A stretch of DNA of 64,000 bases from Siphlonurus alternatus. Lineage: Eukaryota; Arthropoda; Insecta; Ephemeroptera; Siphlonuridae. The stretch lies in NCBI GenBank assembly GCA_949825025.1, contig OX463778.1, positions 2,742,501 through 2,806,500 of the forward strand, in the 5' to 3' direction. The stretch's first letter is position 1, and each line of letters opens with the position of its first letter. Below are positions 1 through 12,939 of the stretch, piece after piece. The notes beneath the pieces were generated by a model. That model was not told where the DNA came from and did not search any database. It saw only the letters and a list, made by a program, of their open reading frames with translations. A program made the position numbers and the translations under genes.

Positions 1-438
1 CATAAAATCTAACATAAAATGGGGAATATTATGCACAAAATTTCGTTTTAATGTTCGTCAAAGCCATATCATTATTTTTATTCTTATGTGTAATTTTTGC
101 AAGATAATTAAGATTCTCAGTACTTGGTGCCAAGTTCACTGTGAACAGGTTTGTAGTAAATTATCATAATTATAAAAATATTTTTCAAGTTCTTAGTCTT
201 GTATACTTCAACACTCAGATATAATTTATCTATTTCCATCTGTTGTTTGCTTTGCTTTAAATTTTAAATAAACCTCAATTATTTTAATAACTCTATCACC
301 TATAGCACATCATAGTTCGAGAAAACTTTTAACATTTGATGGACTATTTTTATTTTCAACTTTCCTTCATTACACTTACACATTATACGTATGGCATGGA
401 AGAAACTAGTTTGTAACTACCAACTTTTTTTTTTAAAT

Positions 439-815
439 TTTTAAACAAGGATACACCCTTATGAGCTTAGAGCTCGAGGCGGGGTAATGGGTAGGGATCA
501 GGGGGGGGGGGGAGATGGTGGCCACTGCCTTTTATTTGTTACGCGTCCCAGCATTCGCTGAGGTGAGACTGAGGGAACCGTTGCAAACCTTAGTCAGGAT
601 GGACAACACTACTTTTTATCAATGCACCCAAGTGATAACCAAAGCCTGGGGAACCACACACCTATCACTGCATTGGGTGGAAAGCGAGATGAATTTACTA
701 ATATACCCCAGGTAGGGAACAACGTAATTTTTACTTGAAACGGTCATCCATCAAAGTACTAACCATACTCGACGTAGCTCGACTTCGATGATATAACGAC
801 AACCGATCTTGGATT
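439..815 (-). mobile_element. SINE with 5S-rRNA-like head (copy 1)
   Basis: On the minus strand, 812-741 closely resembles the 3' half of 5S rRNA, including counterparts of AAGTTAAGCAACGT (box A region) and GGTTAGTACTTGGATGGGTGACCG (box C region). The body runs leftward to about 450 and is shared with 3411-3697 and 28520-28722. A 5S-type internal Pol III promoter heading a dispersed repeat defines a SINE3-like element. Exact ends are uncertain. Confidence 0.7.
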
Positions 816-2789
816 GTAAATACTTACAAACTTAAGTCTCCATGTTTTTTACTTAATTTGCCTGACCTTGATGAACGATTATATATTATTTTGATTGATG
901 ATGTAACAGTGTTAGCATAGCTTCATTAATTAAGCATAACGCTCAGCGCTCAAAAATTACAGTCCAATAAGAATAATTTATGAAAGCACTTGCCCCTCGC
1001 ATGCAATGTTCAGGAGTTTTAGGAGAATTAAAAAAAAATCGTAATCCTTTCTTTTTTTCATGTTTGTATTTGTTTCTGTCATGCAAAAAATGTTATACAT
1101 TTTATGATTATTTAACGCAAAATTATATTTGAAAACGATTTTTTAATTTAAGGATTATTTATAGCTTGTTTCTTTCTGGTTCCATCTTAAAATTATTTAA
1201 TAAAATTATTTATTTACTAATAATTTTAAATTGTTAAATATTCAGGGAGTTATTTTTATATTAAGTATTTTAAATCAGAAGAAGAAAAAATCACATACAC
1301 GTTTTATAGCTAACAGTCCAGTCTATAACACATCGATATAATAAATACATATTCTTTTTAAATTCAAAACATAATAAAGAAGAAATTTGTGTTTCTGAAA
1401 GACGTTATAATTAAAAATGTAATTATGTTAATTTGTTTCGTCCACCCAATTTATAATCAATAATATAAATGCTTAAATATTCAGGAAGCTTTGCAGATAA
1501 AAGTTAAATAATGTAAACACGTTAATAAGGTTATAATACAAAAATATTATATGATTTCTTAATTAGTAACTTTGACAAAAAATGTAATAAAAAAATTAGA
1601 AAGAGCTGACAAAAATATCTCCGCTGTTTCAAGGTCAACTGGAAGGTATCGATGTCATCGGTAATGAGAGAATCACGTTTTGAAGTACTTGAAGTCACGT
1701 GAAATAATGGAACGTGACGAATCGATCACACCGAAAGTTATGGAAGTACATACTTTTGTTCTTGCCGGTGAAAAATTATAACGATACGTGACATTGGGAG
1801 TCGTGAGTTCCTGTTCAAAAAATAATGATTTGTTGCTCAATCTCAAGGATTCTTGCACCTCATGGATCACGTATTTTGCAAATTGACAGCTGTTATTATT
1901 TTTAGTTACTATATTATGTTGTATATAGTGTATATATATCATGAATAAAAACAAGAATAAAAAATAAGAATATTAGTTTCATACTAAATTGGGGATGAAG
2001 ATTTCTAAAATACTTTCATCAGTATTGCATGCTTCCATCAAACAAAATCGTAGAAAAACACAACTTAAAGCAATGGAAATAATATATTTTAAGTATTTTA
2101 ACTGATATTATAAACACCAGGCAGGTTCGTCTAGTTCCCATGGTATATATTATTTATTATATATAATATATGCTAACACTATAACGTTATAGTATAATTG
2201 TATTGAATAAATTAATCATTATTTAGCAGCTTAATTAATAAAGTTTCTATTGGAGCATGGGTACTTTATATTAATATGAACTAAATGATATTAATTGTGT
2301 ATAATTTAATGTTATCAAGATATTAAATTCATGTATTAACTAAAAATAATGTTCTGTATAATTAAAAATATGGAGGAACAGGTTTAAAAATGTATCAAAA
2401 TTTAACGATGTAAAAAATTGTAAGAACTAAGAACGAGTTGATAATAGAGCAAAAAGTAACCAAAGCAAGGTTAATGTGAAGGTAAAATCAGGTTGGTTTA
2501 ACACCGATAAATGACATTAGGCGCGTCCTTACAAAGAGAAAGAGATGCCTTTATTAAGAGTGTCGCATTAGCACTTATATTTAATTTATTTTTATAATCA
2601 AACAACTTTTTGAGATCCTGCGGTGAAGCTTATGAACTTAATTATTTCTTTACAGGTGATTAAAATTTCACTATCAGTAAGATAAGAAATAAGCCTGTTT
2701 GTACTTTTTTAAGTAATAAATTAGAGCAATCTACTGGTATTTGAAAAATTCTGAAGGAAATTGGAAAAAACATTATTTTTAAAAAATAT

Positions 2790-3105
2790 AGTATTGTCCT
2801 CAATTTTTTTTATTGCAGAAATGGATAGAGGGTGCAAAGTTATGCTACCCTGATTTTTTTCAGATTTTTTAGAGCCCGAGAACTATTTTTAAAAAATTAT
2901 TGAAAGTCCTTTTTGTGACGTCACGAGACGCCGCTCCTTAAGAAAAAGATAGGACTTGCCGCCGCGTGACGTCACAAAAAGGACTTTCAATAATTTTTTA
3001 AAAATACTTCCCGGGCTCTAAAAAATCTGAAAAAAATCAGGGTAGTATAACTTTGCATCCTCTATCCATTTCTGCAATAAAAAAAAAATTAGGACAATAC
3101 TCCAT
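2790..3105. mobile_element. F1 foldback element, copy 1
   Basis: Near-palindromic element of about 316 bp with arms of roughly 130 bp. The arms contain GCAGAAATGGATAGAGGGTG and its complement, and flank a centre of about 50 bp bounded by two TGACGTCA sites. No coding capacity, so non-autonomous. The left end is slightly degraded. Confidence 0.85.
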
Positions 3106-3410
3106 TGTTGTGAAATTGCAAAACTGTGGAATAAACTTAACATTTATAATCTTTAAATTCATAAAATCAGAATGAAAGAAAAGTAAGAACTCTTTGGAAC
3201 AGATTTAACGTTACATTAATTTTTTTGGCATCATGATTAGCGTCATGTTTTGCACCTTGTACTTGTTTCAATCACATTGGTGCTAAAGAGTTTTGTGGAT
3301 ACTCCCTTCCCTACACTTCCTAAACGAGTAGTGAAGGCCATCCATCTCATTTTTTTATTATTTTTTTTTTATACATTAATATATAATATAATAAATTATA
3401 CATATATTTT

Positions 3411-3697
3411 ATTTTTACAAGGATTAACTTCTATGAGCTTGGATCTCGAGGCGGGGTAACGGGTAGGGAACAGGGGGGAGGGGGGGCCTGTTACGGGTTC
3501 CAGCAGTCGCTAAGGGGAGACTAAGGGAACCGTGGAAAACTCCTCTACTTTTCATCAATGAACCAAAGTGATGTCCAAAGCCTGGGGAACCACACACATG
3601 TACATTACTGCACTGGGTGGAAAGTAAGATGAATTTACCTCAGGGAGGGAAGCAACATAATTTTTATTTGAAACGGTCACCCATCCAAGTACTAAAA
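3411..3697 (-). mobile_element. SINE, 5S-head type (copy 2, head truncated)
   Basis: The body matches 457-740, including GAGCTTGGATCTCGAGGCGG and the G-run after it. The 5S-like head is cut after CACCCATCCAAGTACTAA at about 3695. Confidence 0.7.
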
Positions 3698-4073
3698 ACG
3701 CAATAGTGTGGGTGATGCCAAAGACACGTTTCCTTGTATAATAATGCGGAGTTAGCACACAGCTGCAGATGCCCATGCATATTTCGGGGAACATCACCGT
3801 GCGTCCACTTGCATTACCATATTTGGCATTACACGCTACTTCGATATATATATATTCTTATGATATTATCTTATATTGTTACATGTACGTGTTATATTAA
3901 ATGACGGATACACAATCTTACAAGATTTCACACTGGATCGCATGATTTCACAGCGTATGATATAAAAATTAAGAACTTATGCGATTATAGCAGCACACAC
4001 AGCTTCGTATTGTACGTTTTCGTATGATAAGGTTTTTATAACTGGTTCTAAATGAAACTGTGTTAATGTGGAA

Positions 4074-4259
4074 ATGGAGTATCGATCTCAAAATTTTTTT
4101 GCAGATAGAGGGTTAAAATTTATGCTACTCTGATATTTTACAGATTTTTTAGAGCCCGGGAACTATTTTTAAAAAATTATTGCAATGAGAGTTATACATG
4201 CAGAGAGAGTGACGATGCCTCTTGACACCTCTCTTAATAAAAAAATAAAAAAATAGAAC

Positions 4260-4294
<35 letters not shown>

Positions 4295-4420
4295 GACCTC
4301 CGCACAGAACTATTTAGTAATACTCTCCGGACTCTAAAAAAAATCGGAGTGGCATAACTTTGCAGTTTGCACCCTCTATTCAATTTTTCAGTAAACAAAT
4401 TTTGAGGTCGATGCTCTATT
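4074..4420. mobile_element. F3 foldback element with internal poly-A
   Basis: Termini ATGGAGTATCGA and TCGATGCTCTATT are inverted. Arms share the GATAGAGGG and AGAGCCCGGGAACTATTTT blocks with F1, but the centre is unrelated and holds a 30-bp A run. Ends about 90 bp upstream of ABCH-1. Confidence 0.7.
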
Positions 4421-4511
4421 GCATTATTCTGACTGCTTTTGTGTATTGTCCTATGCGTTCTAGCAAGTAAAAGAGGAAATGTCATAATCGCTTGGTTTAT
4501 TTACAGCTGGG

Positions 4512-7500
4512 ATGGCGGAGGTTCCCACAGACGCGGCCGTGACTGTGCGAGATGCCTACAAGTTCTACGGCTCCAAGAAGAAGCCTAACGTGGTACTTGA
4601 CCATCTCAATATGACCGTGCCTCGAGGTACCATGTGAGTCAATATATGATACTTCAGAAGTGACTCTTTCCCACCTTGGAGAAATATGCAATAAGCAGAA
4701 ATTTAAATTTAGCTACCTGTTTTTTTTTTAAAACATAAAATATGTTTATTATCAGCTGCATGTGTAGTAAATATTTATGTATAAAAATGACATCACAATT
4801 ATTACAAAATAACAATTTTAATTAAAGAGTCAATATCATGAACAACTTGTTAAAATTAAAAAAAAAAAAAAAAAAAATCAAGTGAAATAAAATAAAAATG
4901 TAACACGTCGAATACTATATATTCTCCTTTGAAAATTGGAAGATCTTACTAGAATTTTTCAAGTAAAGCGAGTAAAATTATTAGTCTTGAGAATTATCTG
5001 TATATTACATAATTTTATAGTTAAAAATAAAATTTAATTGAAAATTTAATTCAAATTTCAACAGAAAAGTTGATGATATAAAGAAACTTAAGAAGTAATT
5101 GGATGATTGAACTTCGTTCTGTTCACGTAATTGAGCGAAACATATGTAATATTATTTATCCTTTTAATTAATATGGAAGAGGCAATTATTAGTTTTTCGT
5201 TTTCTCAAAATATGTGGCTACTAATTGTAAGAGATGAATTCAAAGCGAAGTTTATTCCCATAGTCAAGAATAAACTTGCCTATCATGAAATGTAACTTAT
5301 CAAAAACAAAAATCTGTTTGGAAGTACCTGAGAAGTTGGCTACAGTAACATTACATATGTAAATTTTCCTACTTGTTTTGGTGTTACCCGGATGCACTAC
5401 TAAGAATTCAACGCTCATCTGTCCTTCATCTGTTTTCAGCTACAGTCTTCTGGGAGCGAGCGGGTGCGGCAAGAGCACGCTGCTCACGTGTCTCGTGGGT
5501 CTGCGCACTCCTCAGGCAGGACACATTCGAGTGCTGGACCAGCAGCCCGGGGCTCCCAACAGTCACGTGCCCGGACCTGCCGTGGGTTACATGCCGCAGG
5601 TCTGACAAAATGTCAAATATCTTCAACTTTTGACACATCTCTTTTAACTTTTTCATGAATGCATTTCAAAATAATAACTCCTCAGTAATAAAAAAAAAAA
5701 AAAAAAAAAAACTGTAAAATTCCTGACTGGATGAATTTTATATAAAAAGTTCAAATAATAAAAGCGATTTACCAATATAGACGTATTCATATTTGCTGAT
5801 TTGAGATCCAATTATCAAAGATGTGTTTACATTGATCATAATTCCAGGAGATCGGGCTGATGGAGGATTTCTCGATCGTCGACACGATGTTTTACTTCGG
5901 TCGAATATTCGGAATGAGCACCGCGGAGATCAAGCGGCGCGCCGAGTTTCTGCACGAGCTGCTCGAGCTGCCGCCAGAAGACAAGCTCGTGCGAGACCTC
6001 AGGTGAGTAAATGTCTTTGTTCCTACATTATTATTTTAAATAGTTTTAATGAGAAATTATCATTTAACAACAGAAATAACAATTGATGAACGGAAAATCA
6101 ATGCTTGATTATGTGAAAGCAATTTTAAACTGCGAAATTTATATTCTTTGAGGGGGGAATCTCTTCAGCCTGCAGTATAGGCAACTAAAAACACATTGGT
6201 GCTCAAGCAGTTGCCTACATTACAGGCTGAACAAATGTTACCACTTTCTTAAAATGTTGTGTCGACAGCGGCGGTCAGCAGAGGCGCGTGTCGCTGGCGG
6301 CGGCGTTGCTGCACGACCCCGAGCTGCTCATCCTAGACGAGCCCACCGTCGGCCTTGACCCCGTACTCAGACAGAGGTCAGTCAACCCGTGACCTAGCAA
6401 TCCATTTTATTTTCTAATAAATTTGACGAAGGGTATCTAAATATTAAATGTTTCATGGTCATCTTTGTTACAGGATATGGGACTATCTACTTGAAATTAC
6501 TCGCAAGGAACACAAGACTGTAATCATTACAACACATTACATTGAGGAGACCAAACAGTCTGACATCGTGAGTGTTAACATGCACATAAATTGAGATCTG
6601 AATAAAAATTCTCTTCCTCGTAACAGACCGGTCTGATGAGGCACGGCCGTCTGTTGGCTGAGGACGCTCCGTCGCGGCTGCTGACGCTCCACGGCTGTCA
6701 CTCCCTCGAGGAAGTCTTCCTGACCCTCTGTCGCTCGCAGCAGGCACGCGAACTGGAGGTTGGTGATCTTCACTGTGACAAGTGGCCTCAGGAGCCGTCA
6801 ACAACCAATCAGAACATAGAAATTAGTCACGTGAGTAATTTTATACACTCAGAAGACAATGAGACTTGGATTTAAAAAAATATAGTGATAGATAATTAAT
6901 TTTTATTCATAAATATTCATGATATAAGTTTCTGCAGGCAGCAGAGAAATCAGAAACGAGTCCTTCGTTATCTTCCACACAGAAGTATCTGGTGAGACGG
7001 ACCTCGCACTGGAACGTGATGCGTGCGCTGCTTAACAAAAACTTCGTGCGATTCAGACGAAACCGAATGTAAGCTCATAAGTTTGAAATATTAAGCAACT
7101 ATGTAAATATTGATAAGGACTCACAGAAAATAATAATTTACAACAAGTTGTATTTAAAAATTTAATATCTAATTGCAATTAAGTTGTTGATAGAAATCAA
7201 TCCTTTCCATTATTTGCAAAGTACTGGAAATTTTACGATAAATCAACTACTCTGATTCCACAGCGGCCTGGTGTATAACGTGGGTTTTGCGGTGATGCAG
7301 CTCGGTCTGTTCTTCTTCGCGATCGGCCATGACCCTCGACGTCTGCCGCTGGCCGTGGTGAACCAGGAGGCGCCACCAGGGGGCCAGTGTCCCTCGGTGG
7401 CACCGGGTTGTAACATGACCGGCCTCGGCTGCCGCTTCCTCGGCTCGCTCGACCCGAACTTCGTCTCGCAGGTCGGTGGTCCTCCTCTTGTATCAACACC

Positions 7501-10500
7501 TGTTACAGTCAACTTTATTTAACATTCCTTCCGGAAGTAGCCGGAAATGTAAGGTTTCTGGCTTTTCTATTCGTATTTCAGCGTTGTCATTTCACATAGG
7601 TCAGTATATACTTGTACTGCAGACCCCTCTGTAAAGTTTCAAAATTGAATTATAAATAGGAGAGCTATAAACTTCACACTTCCGGCTACTTCCGGAAGGA
7701 ATATCAAATTAATTTAACTGTACTTCTCAGGTCCATTTCGAGGACGTAGCGAGCGCCCACGCGGCGGTGCGACGTGGCAAGGCGTGGGGGGCCCTCCACA
7801 TCGGCGCCAACTTCAGCGACGCCTTGTCTGCAAGAAACACCAGCGGCAAAGACGCCAATGAAGACACCATCGTGCAGTCTGAGATCGCCGTGTGGCTGGA
7901 TATGTCTGGTGAGCAACCTCCTAGATTAACCAGACTGAGGGCCGGATATCCCAGCAAAGTCAGTCACGTATGGAACAAAATTAGGCAGTTCAAAACGAGA
8001 CCAAAGTTTAAAAATTTTACTATAAAAAGTAAAATAATAAATTATTTAGTTACATTAAATTAAATTATTGAAGTTTCTTAAATTATTAAAAAAAAAAAAA
8101 ACATTCTGGACGTAGACTTTTGAACTGAGTATAAGGATTAACATTAACGTAGCTGCAATGACAGTTTTGAGTCAGGTATAATACACTATATAAACAACTT
8201 CTTAAAGTAGACATTTGACACTAAAATTTAAAGGATGAGCTTACAAAACGTAAATATCTATAATTTAATTTAAACTATTTATAAAAACCCTTAATATACA
8301 AATCTTTATATTAACAAATTTAAAGTAATATTTTTACAATAATCTAGACTTTGGCTGCATATAATGAAATTTTCAATTGCGATATCATTGCTATTTCAGG
8401 ATAATTATTAAAACTTAAAACTGATTATGTACATAAAACATTTTTAATAATTTTTTTCACCAATTAATAATATAATGCTCAAATGTCTGTTTTTTATTTG
8501 GTAAAGAGGTGTTGTTGATATATATTTTTTTTTATTATTATTGACATAGTATTTTCAACTTAATACTGTGATTATTACAATTTTAACGTGCTTATATTTT
8601 GTATAATCAAAAAACAATAAATTATACTCAAATTAAGACGTTAAATATAACTTTCTTGACTGCCACCTTGCTCCTCGCAGGTAGCCACATCGGGCCGATG
8701 CTCAAGAGGGAGCTGTACGACTCTTACAAGCGCTACTTCAAGGACCTTCTGAAGGACTGTGGCTTCAGTCGCAAGTACGGCGAGACCCCGCTCCTGGTGA
8801 GAGCAACAATCACTTACCTTCAATATTAATATATATAATTTTTGTATGTTTACATGTAAATATTCTGAAATTTAAACATGCAATATTAATACACGTTTGT
8901 ATAATACGAGAAATAGGAAGAATAAAGGAGTTGTTACATAGAAAAACTTCTGCTTAGTTTGAGATGAGTTCTATGTATTAGATTGATTTTTTTTTTTAAA
9001 TATTATTATAAAAAGTATTGAAAGTAATTTAATATTTAAAAATATTTAAAAAAAAAAATGAGATTGATTGGGTGAAATCTTATTTTATAGAAATAAAATT
9101 AGTGAAAATATTATGATCCTATTATACCTACTAATAATTTAATAATTTTTACTTTGCCTTTTTACAAAAATATTGTTAATTTCTTTATTGCATGTTTTGT
9201 TGATTATTGTTTAATTTTAGTTTGTGAATTATGACATGATCCATGTTTGTCTGTACAATGTTCCAATAAATTATTATAATATTTTAGACTTTCTACTTGT
9301 TTTGTTGCAGTTCAAGAAGCCTGTTTACGGATCAGAAATTCCAAGTTTCAACATGTTCATGGTGCCTGGAGTTCTTGCATCGTAAGTTAAAAAATTTATT
9401 TATTTCGTTGTTTAAAAAATTCACTGACAACGATCAAGTATAAATAATTTTACCTGATTTTTTAGTGATATCTATAGAGTTTATAATAAAATTTGGAGAA
9501 TTGAAGGTCTGTATAGTATAATTATGATTTTATATTAACGTGACTTTGAAATAAAATATATTTCTCTCACGTAACGTGTTGATAATTTTGTTGATAACAT
9601 CAGATATCTTAATCTAAGCGTTAGCAATTAATTGCATTTAATTAAGATTATGTTTAATTATGTCTCAGAGTCGTGTTCTTCTTAGCCACGGGTGCCACGT
9701 CTCTCACGATGGTGTCAGAATTCCTCGACGGTATTTGGGACCGCGCGCTGGTCACTGGTCAGTATGGGATAATACGTACAAACGTACAAAATGATTAAAG
9801 TTGCTTCACTTTTTAATAATCTCTGATAGAAAGACGATTAAATTTTATGTTTTTATACTTCCAATTCACTCTTAATTTAATATTGGTAAATAAAGATAAC
9901 TCAAAATAAATGTAAAAATAGAGAGAGACTTAATTTGAGATTATTTTTTTACAGTATTATGTAATAAATTATATTACATTATAATAAAAACTTATAAAAA
10001 TTATTTTACATATTTTTAACAAAGTTTTACTCTCGTAAATAAAAATTTAAAAATTTTCCTCTTGTTTTAGAGCAGTAAAATTTACTTTCTATTTTACACT
10101 TGTCGGCTCTGAAAATTTCCCTTTACATCCTTGTTAATCAACATGCCCCGTAATCCTCAACATAGGGCATGGGCAAGGCTGCAAATGGGACATTTTCCAA
10201 GGCAAAAAGTGTACCATGCCTATGATCTGCAGGCGTGACTCCGGCGGAGATCCTGTGGTCCCACGTTCTCTCCCAGCTGTTGGTGATCGTGTTCCAAGTG
10301 CTGGAGACCATGCTGCTGACGTTCGCCGTTTTCTCCGTGGAGAACAACGGCTCGCTGCTGCTGGTGGCGCTGCTCTCCTTCCTGGAAGGCGTCTGCGGCA
10401 TGTCCCTCGGTACGTCGGTCTGCTCGTAAACTCTGATGTGTGCACTTTCTGAACTCGCGAGTGACCTTATGTCTACACTCGATCGTTGCTTTGGAAAATT

Positions 10501-12343
10501 TACGTTTGCAGCTTTGTTAATCACTAATCACTATGCCCTGTGTTCTTTTTTATCGGGGCATGGTGATTAACAAGGCTGCAAAGAGAATTTTTTTAACTTT
10601 TCAAGACGACGAGTGTAGTTTAAAAAACCTACACAGTTCCTAATAATTAGAATAATTTTCTGATTTCCTACGGTATTGATATAGGTAGTATTGATATGTG
10701 TTTTTACAATGTCAGATATAGCACAGTAGAGACAGGAAATACCATTATGATCTTTTCTCTGGTACAGAAATTGATGAAAAGCGATTCAAACCCATGCTGC
10801 CATGCAGGAATAACAAAATATTATATTATATGTGTATGATAGCAGGAAAAATACGTGTAAAATAAAAGTACAAGTGAAATAGAGTATTGACCTCAATTTT
10901 TTTATTGCAGAAATGGATAGAGGGTGCGAAGTTATGCTACCCTGATTTTTTTCAGATTTTTTAGAGCCCAGGAACTATTTTTAAAAAATTATTGAAAGTC
11001 CTTTTCGTGACGTCACGAGACGCCACTCCTTAAGTAAAAGATGGGACTAGCCGCCTCGTGACGTCACAAAAAGGACTTTCAATAATTTTTAAAAAATAGT
11101 TCCCGGTCTCTAAAAAATCTGAAAAAAATCAGGGTAGCATAACTTTGCACCCTCTATCCATTTCTGCAATAAAAAAATTGAGGTCGATACTCCATTAAAG
11201 AATTGAAGCAATTAAAGCATAATAATTTTTTATACCTTTACAAAACAATTATAAGCTCATATTTTTAATCTGATGGTATTACCATGTTACACAATTGGAG
11301 CATATAAGTGGTAGTCATACTCTCATCCTTGCATAAGTACCATCTAGTTTCAAAATGTTACGATTTATCTCGTAAGATATTCCTTCACGAAATTTTACGT
11401 TCCCCACGTGACGTCATCTTGCAGGTCTGCTCATCTCAGCGGTGTGTGACGACATGGCGACGGCCATCAACGTCAGCTCGGGAGGCTTCTTCCCCATGAT
11501 GCTGCTGTGTGGTACGTTTCAATCGACATCAGCTGATTGCTTTTATCATGTTACATAAATGTCCTGAAATGTATTCATGCAAAATTGATAGAATACAATA
11601 AATTGGGATAAAGTTGTTACGGAGAAACATAGTTCTACACACTTTAGGAGTGTTGATGTTTATCAGATTGCAAAAATATGACTTTTTACCAAATAATATA
11701 AAAAAAAATATTGGAAGTAATGTATAGTGTTTAAAAATAGAGAAATAGACAACCGATCAGTTTTATTCAGTGAAATCTTATTTTAGCAATAAAATTATCA
11801 GAGAAAATATTAAAAGATTACGACTAAAACATTGAATATTTTGATCATTGAATAATTTTATCACTGTCAGGGAAAGAGGGGAGGGGAGATTTTGAAGGCC
11901 AATGATCAGAGAGTGTCATATAAAATATATATAAATTCATGGGTATAAAAAACAACTTCTAAAAAAAAAAAAAAAAAAAAACTCGTATATAATTATTACA
12001 CAACAAATTTTATAGCATACATCAAAACAAATAAAAAATTTGATACCCTCTTCATGAACTTTGAAGGACAAGTAGGCTAAAACAAATACAGTTCAAGGTT
12101 TTGTTTTTTCATCGTATTAATGTCTCAGGTATCATGTGGCCTCTGGAAGGTATGCCCTGGCTGCTTCGCGTCATCTCTCTGCGACTACCCGTGACGAGTG
12201 GTAACATCGCCCTCCGGAGCATCTTGACCAAGGGCTGGGGGTTGGCGCACCCTGATGTGTATGTGGGCGTGGTCACGGTGCTCGCGTGGATCGTGGCGCT
12301 GTTCGCAGCCTGCGTAGTGGGGCTCGGGAGGAAGAAAGCTTGA
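4512..12343 (+). CDS. ABCH: ABCH-1: ABCH-family half transporter (ABCG23-like), 15 coding exons, 704 aa
   Basis: Predicted ATP-driven membrane half transporter that must dimerise to work. Exons: 4512-4633, 5440-5599, 5848-6002, 6269-6376, 6474-6567, 6627-6830, 6938-7068, 7264-7471, 7731-7908, 8681-8796, 9311-9381, 9669-9757, 10233-10409, 11425-11511, 12129-12343; 2115 nt with no frame break. The nucleotide-binding domain comes first: Walker [10 protein letters not shown] at residues 46-54, Q-loop Gln94, signature LSGGQ 145-149, Walker B LLILDEP 165-171, D-loop GLDP 174-177, H-loop His203. The first membrane segment is about 325-346. A loop of roughly 150 residues follows, with three clustered Cys and N-glycosylation motifs (NMT, NFS, NTS). 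The other membrane segments lie after about residue 504. NBD-first order, the [10 protein letters not shown] motif and the long first loop fit ABCH; related insect proteins are often labelled ABC transporter G family member 23. Drosophila Snustorr (an ABCH) serves the cuticle lipid barrier; the substrate here is unknown. An intron acceptor lies 5 nt before the ATG, so a non-coding 5' exon is likely. Confidence 0.93.
7524..7701. mobile_element. Short inverted-repeat element (CCTTCCGGAAG ends)
   Basis: ATTCCTTCCGGAAGTAGCCGG at the left is inverted at the right end, about 180 bp in total, in ABCH-1 intron 8. A related left end occurs at 13380-13440. Confidence 0.55.
10094..10214. mobile_element. 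About 120-bp TIR element, family S, copy 1
   Basis: Terminal inverted repeats of the type ACACTCGTCGCC / GGCGACGAGTGT enclose a hairpin with TTGTTAATCA and CATGCCC blocks. Its right end lies 18 bp before ABCH-1 exon 13. Confidence 0.6.
10474..10617. mobile_element. Family S element, copy 2
   Basis: Same architecture as 10094-10214, with GCAGCTTTGTTAATCAC inverted as GTGATTAACAAGGCTGC. Lies just after ABCH-1 exon 13. Confidence 0.6.
10881..11195. mobile_element. F1 foldback element, copy 2 (ABCH-1 intron 13)
   Basis: Full-length F1 with both TGACGTCA sites intact, 230 bp upstream of exon 14. ABCH-2 carries an F1 copy in the same intron. Confidence 0.88.
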
Positions 12344-12437
12344 AATGTGTCTGATGAGAACCGGACAAGGGAAATACTTTCAGTGTTGGACATGATTTAA
12401 GTCCATTTAACTGAGGTGTTAAAGTTATTTCACAACA

Positions 12438-12756
12438 ATGGAGTATTATCCTCAATTTTTTTTATTGCAGAAATGGATAGAGGGTGAAAAGTTATGCTAC
12501 CCTGATTTTTTCCGATTTTTTAGAGCCAGGGAAGTATTTTTAAAAAATGATTGAAAGTCCTATTTGTGACGTCACGCGGCGGCAAGTCCTATCTTTTTCT
12601 TAAAGAGCGGCGTCTCGTGACGTCACAAAAATAAATTTCAATAATTTTTTTAAAAATAGTTCCCGGGCTCTAAAAAATCTGAAAAAAATCAGGGTAGCAT
12701 AACTTTGCACCCTCTATCCATTTCTGCAATAAAAAAATTTGAGGTCAATACTCCAT
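12438..12756. mobile_element. F1 foldback element, copy 3 (ABCH-1 3' flank, reverse orientation)
   Basis: Full-length F1 whose central segment is inverted relative to the other copies. It lies 95 bp after the ABCH-1 stop and before the first good poly-A signal, so it is probably transcribed in the 3' UTR. Confidence 0.88.
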
Positions 12757-12933
12757 TGTTTAATCAATTGATTTCAGTTATCATTAAGATATATTATTTT
12801 GTGTTGTACCTATTAGTTTATATAGATATTTATTTGTACTGTATGTATAAAGTGTGTAATGTTATTTTATTATGTTTAAGATGTAAAGTATGTATGTAAT
12901 GTATAAAGAGAATTTTTGTCCGAATTGAAAACC

Positions 12934-12939
12934 AATAAA
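12934..12939 (+). terminator. Candidate ABCH-1 poly-A signal
   Basis: AATAAA about 590 nt after the stop, followed by further AATAAA-like motifs to 12950. First strong candidate downstream of ABCH-1. Confidence 0.4.

Larger units (their letters stand above)
1..4511. other. Upstream flank of ABCH-1; no gene recognised
   Basis: AT-rich DNA holding two SINE copies (about 439-815 and 3411-3697), one F1 foldback (2790-3105) and one F3 foldback (4074-4420). The acceptor TTTACAG directly before the ABCH-1 start implies an unlocated 5' exon somewhere here. Open frames in this stretch are short, low-complexity or inside repeats. Confidence 0.6.
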
